This document shows positions 4,876-6,703 of a DNA stretch of 6,703 nt, one piece after another (position 1 is the first letter of the stretch; every line of letters begins with the position of its first letter). This DNA is from CAYXVU01 sp964468725 (GTDB taxonomy: Bacteria > Acidobacteriota > Blastocatellia > UBA7656): positions 1 through 6,703 of the forward strand of contig CAYXVU010000296.1 in assembly GCA_964468725.1 (NCBI GenBank), written 5' to 3'. The position numbers and the translations under genes were made by a program. The notes beneath the pieces were generated by a model. It was not told the origin of the DNA, ran no database searches, and saw only the letters and a list, made by a program, of their open reading frames with translations.

Positions 4876-5937
4876 GTGAAACGAGTCGCCGTCATTGCGG
4901 GCGATGGCATCGGCCCGGAGGTCATTCACGAAGCAGTTGCGACGCTCGAAGCGGCGCGCGAACTCTTCGAATTTGCAGTCGAGTTGACGCCCTTCGATTG
5001 GGGCGCAGAGCGGTATCTAACGACGGGCGTCTCGCTGCCGGACGGGGCGTTGACCATGTTGGCCAATGAATACGATGCAATTTTAACGGGCGCTTTCGGC
5101 GACCCGCGCGTGCCCGACAATCAACATGCTGCCGACATTCTGCTCGGCATGCGATTCAAACTCGATCTCTATATTAATCTGCGTCCCATCAAACTGCTCG
5201 ACGCACGCTTATGCCCGCTCAAAGACCGCACTCCTGCCGATGTGGACTTCGTTGTGCTGCGTGAGAACACCGAAGGGATGTACACCTTCATGGGCGGCAA
5301 CTTCAAAAAGGGGACGCCTGATGAGATTGCGACGCAAGAGGAGATCAACACGCGCAAAGGCGTCGAACGCATCCTTGTTGCCGCCTTCGAATATGCGCGC
5401 GCGCATGGACGCAAGCGTGTCACCATGAGCGACAAATCGAATGTTCTGACCTACGGCCACGACCTCTGGCAACGCACTTTCAAAGAGGTCGCGGCGCGCT
5501 ACTCCGACATTGAAGCCAATCATTTGTATGTTGACGTGCTGGCGATGTGGATGGTGCTTGATCCCGGTCGCTTCGATGTTATCGTCACCAATAATCTGTT
5601 TGGCGACATCGTTACGGATTTGGGCGCGGCTTTGCAGGGCGGATTGGGCATGGCCGCATCGGGCAACCTGCACCCTGGCAAAGTTTCCCTTTTCGAACCC
5701 GTACATGGCAGCGCTCCGCAATTCGCAGGGAAAAACGTGGCTAATCCGGTCGCCGCAATCACTACTGCCGCGATGATGCTCGATTATCTGGGCTTGTCGG
5801 ATGCCGCTGCTGCTATTGAACGCGCCGTCGAAGGCGCTGTGCTAGCCAACGAAATCACCAAAGATATTGGCGGCAGTCTGTCCACAACGGAAGCGGGCGC
5901 AGCCATCCGTTCGCGCTTGCGAGGCGCGTCGCCGTAG
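4876..5937 (+). CDS. leuB: 3-isopropylmalate dehydrogenase-like beta-decarboxylating dehydrogenase
   Basis: This 353-residue protein belongs to the isocitrate/isopropylmalate dehydrogenase family. LeuB oxidises and decarboxylates 3-isopropylmalate in leucine synthesis. The N-terminus AVIAGDGIGPEV (5-16) is canonical. Substrate and metal residues are present: Arg93, Arg103, Arg129, Tyr136, Lys187, Asp220, Asp244 and Asp248. LLGMR (89-93) supplies the leucines that recognise the isopropyl group in LeuB. The layout, including RENTEG (129-134), is closest to actinobacterial-type LeuB, and RENTEG also recalls tartrate and isocitrate dehydrogenases. The coenzyme loop reads HGSAPQFAGKNVANP (277-291), where NAD-dependent LeuB normally has Asp-Ile instead of Gln282-Phe283. 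The GTG at 4876 is chosen over an upstream in-frame GTG at 4756 because AGGAGG (4865-4870) lies five nt before it and the family begins there. No leuA, leuC or leuD is in the window. Substrate call is probable, not certain. Confidence 0.88.
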   Translation: MKRVAVIAGDGIGPEVIHEAVATLEAARELFEFAVELTPFDWGAERYLTTGVSLPDGALTMLANEYDAILTGAFGDPRVPDNQHAADILLGMRFKLDLYINLRPIKLLDARLCPLKDRTPADVDFVVLRENTEGMYTFMGGNFKKGTPDEIATQEEINTRKGVERILVAAFEYARAHGRKRVTMSDKSNVLTYGHDLWQRTFKEVAARYSDIEANHLYVDVLAMWMVLDPGRFDVIVTNNLFGDIVTDLGAALQGGLGMAASGNLHPGKVSLFEPVHGSAPQFAGKNVANPVAAITTAAMMLDYLGLSDAAAAIERAVEGAVLANEITKDIGGSLSTTEAGAAIRSRLRGASP

Positions 5938-5950
5938 AACTGGCAACGAA

Positions 5951-6643
5951 CTATTTCAGTTTGGCGTGGCCGTTGGTTTGGGCGCGGTCTTTGATTTCCG
6001 CCCGCTTGCTCAACTCTTGAATGATGGCGGCCAGATAATGGCGTACGCGTGTGAGCCGCAAGCGCGTTGAGGTCGTCTCTAATAGGTTATGTTTGCTCGC
6101 GTCATCAATCGGCAGCATCGAACAGACCAGCAACGAGAGGGCTTCCGGATCATCAGGCAAATCCTGCTCGGCGGGAACCTGCGTATCGTTGAACTTCTGC
6201 GCCAAAGCTAAAAACTTTTTACTTAAAGACAGAGTGTCGTTGAGCAGCGGGGAGAGATCAGACTCCGGCTCCAGATCATCCGTGAAGGTTTCGACGCGGG
6301 CGATGATGAAGGGCACAATCTGTTTAATCTCTCGTATGTGGTACCGTACAACGCCGGTGGTAATCATATTCATGCGCCCGTCGTCGAGCGGCATCACAGC
6401 ATGGATGCGCGCCACACAGCCGACGCTATCGGCGTCGAGCAATGTCTCTTCGCCAATCTCGGCATCGCTGCGATAGGAAAGCCCGAACCATCCGCCATTA
6501 TCGAGCGCATAGCGCATCATCTCTTTATAACGCTCCTCGAAGATGTGCAGCGGCAACAGCGCGCCGGGAAAGAGCACTGTGGCCAACGGAAAGATCGGCA
6601 GTTGTTCGATCTGTTCAAGGCTTTCAAATTCCATCTCCGGCAT
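5951..6643 (-). CDS. Stand-alone LON substrate-binding (Lon N-terminal) domain protein
   Basis: This 230-residue protein consists of the LON/PUA-like N-terminal domain of Lon protease without the AAA+ ATPase or Ser-Lys protease parts. LPIFPLATVLFPGALLPLHI (15-34) and FEERYKEMM (35-43) form the canonical opening. GCVARIHAVMPLDDGRMNMI (75-94) followed by TTGVVRYHI (95-103) is the signature central segment, and residues about 130-215 form the helical second half with acidic linkers. The last about 15 residues are polar. It is probably cytoplasmic. Bacterial stand-alone LON proteins are widespread but their substrates are mostly unknown; a role as adaptor or peptide binder is inference. The ATG at 6643 has no clear Shine-Dalgarno sequence, and Met4 (6634) is an alternative start. 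The gene converges on leuB with 13 bp between the two stop codons and no obvious hairpin. Confidence 0.92.
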   Translation of the reverse strand: MPEMEFESLEQIEQLPIFPLATVLFPGALLPLHIFEERYKEMMRYALDNGGWFGLSYRSDAEIGEETLLDADSVGCVARIHAVMPLDDGRMNMITTGVVRYHIREIKQIVPFIIARVETFTDDLEPESDLSPLLNDTLSLSKKFLALAQKFNDTQVPAEQDLPDDPEALSLLVCSMLPIDDASKHNLLETTSTRLRLTRVRHYLAAIIQELSKRAEIKDRAQTNGHAKLK

Positions 6644-6703
6644 TATAACGGCTGCGGCGCGAGAAGGGAAAAAAGGAAGATGAAGACGCGCCGGTAGGCG
6701 GGC
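6644..6703. other. Upstream region of the LON-domain gene
   Basis: On the minus strand a perfect TATAAT (6647-6642) overlaps the annotated ATG at 6643, but the -35 position 17 nt upstream (TTCCCT) is poor. A purine-poor, C/T-rich stretch lies further upstream. No ribosome-binding site is evident for the ATG at 6643. The window ends before any further gene can be recognised. Confidence 0.25.

Noticed and set aside
5209..5721. 170-codon open frame antisense to leuB
   Set aside because: Its sequence is the mirror of conserved dehydrogenase codons in a GC-biased gene. It shows no family motif and no ribosome-binding site of its own that I can see.

Overview
This is a chromosomal window of moderate GC from a Gram-negative-type bacterium. 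It carries an envelope polysaccharide polymerase/ligase with periplasmic loops, GTG and TTG start codons, a tRNA gene without an encoded CCA, a Uma2-family gene and a GC-rich palindromic repeat. Together these resemble Acidobacteriota (Blastocatellia-like) genomes. That placement is an impression from gene content, not a measured assignment. No phage, transposase, CRISPR or plasmid gene is visible.

Layout, left to right. Positions 1-134 hold a palindromic repeat (14-bp perfect arms at 7-20 and 68-81) that contains a terminator-like hairpin for the leftward gene. Positions 135-740 (-) encode a Uma2/DUF820 PD-(D/E)XK-like protein. A divergent promoter region separates it from a tRNA-Leu(UAA) gene at 875-958 (+). 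A GT87/DUF2029 membrane glycosyltransferase follows at 1021-2349 (+). Facing it is a 12-TM O-antigen ligase/polymerase-like protein at 2150-3769 (-). The two 3' ends overlap by 200 bp. The ligase carries a PDZ-like domain in a predicted periplasmic loop, and a 15-codon leader ORF with a strong Shine-Dalgarno sequence lies just upstream of its TTG start. After an intergenic stretch come two small unrecognised genes (4059-4334 and 4389-4727, +) and a 3-isopropylmalate dehydrogenase-like enzyme (4876-5937, +). Converging on the last is a stand-alone LON substrate-binding-domain protein (5951-6643, -).

How the genes fit together. The GT87 enzyme and the O-antigen ligase-like protein are both polyprenyl-phosphate-linked glycan enzymes by family, so a shared role in surface polysaccharide assembly is plausible. 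They are convergent, however, not an operon. The three rightward genes at 4059-5937 could be one transcription unit (gaps of 54 and 148 bp), but nothing in the two small proteins links them to leucine synthesis, and no other leu gene is in the window. Uma2, the tRNA and the LON-domain gene look like independent units. The items most worth a second look are the PDZ insertion in the ligase, the long antisense overlap of two membrane-protein genes, the leader ORF, and the altered coenzyme-binding residues in the dehydrogenase.
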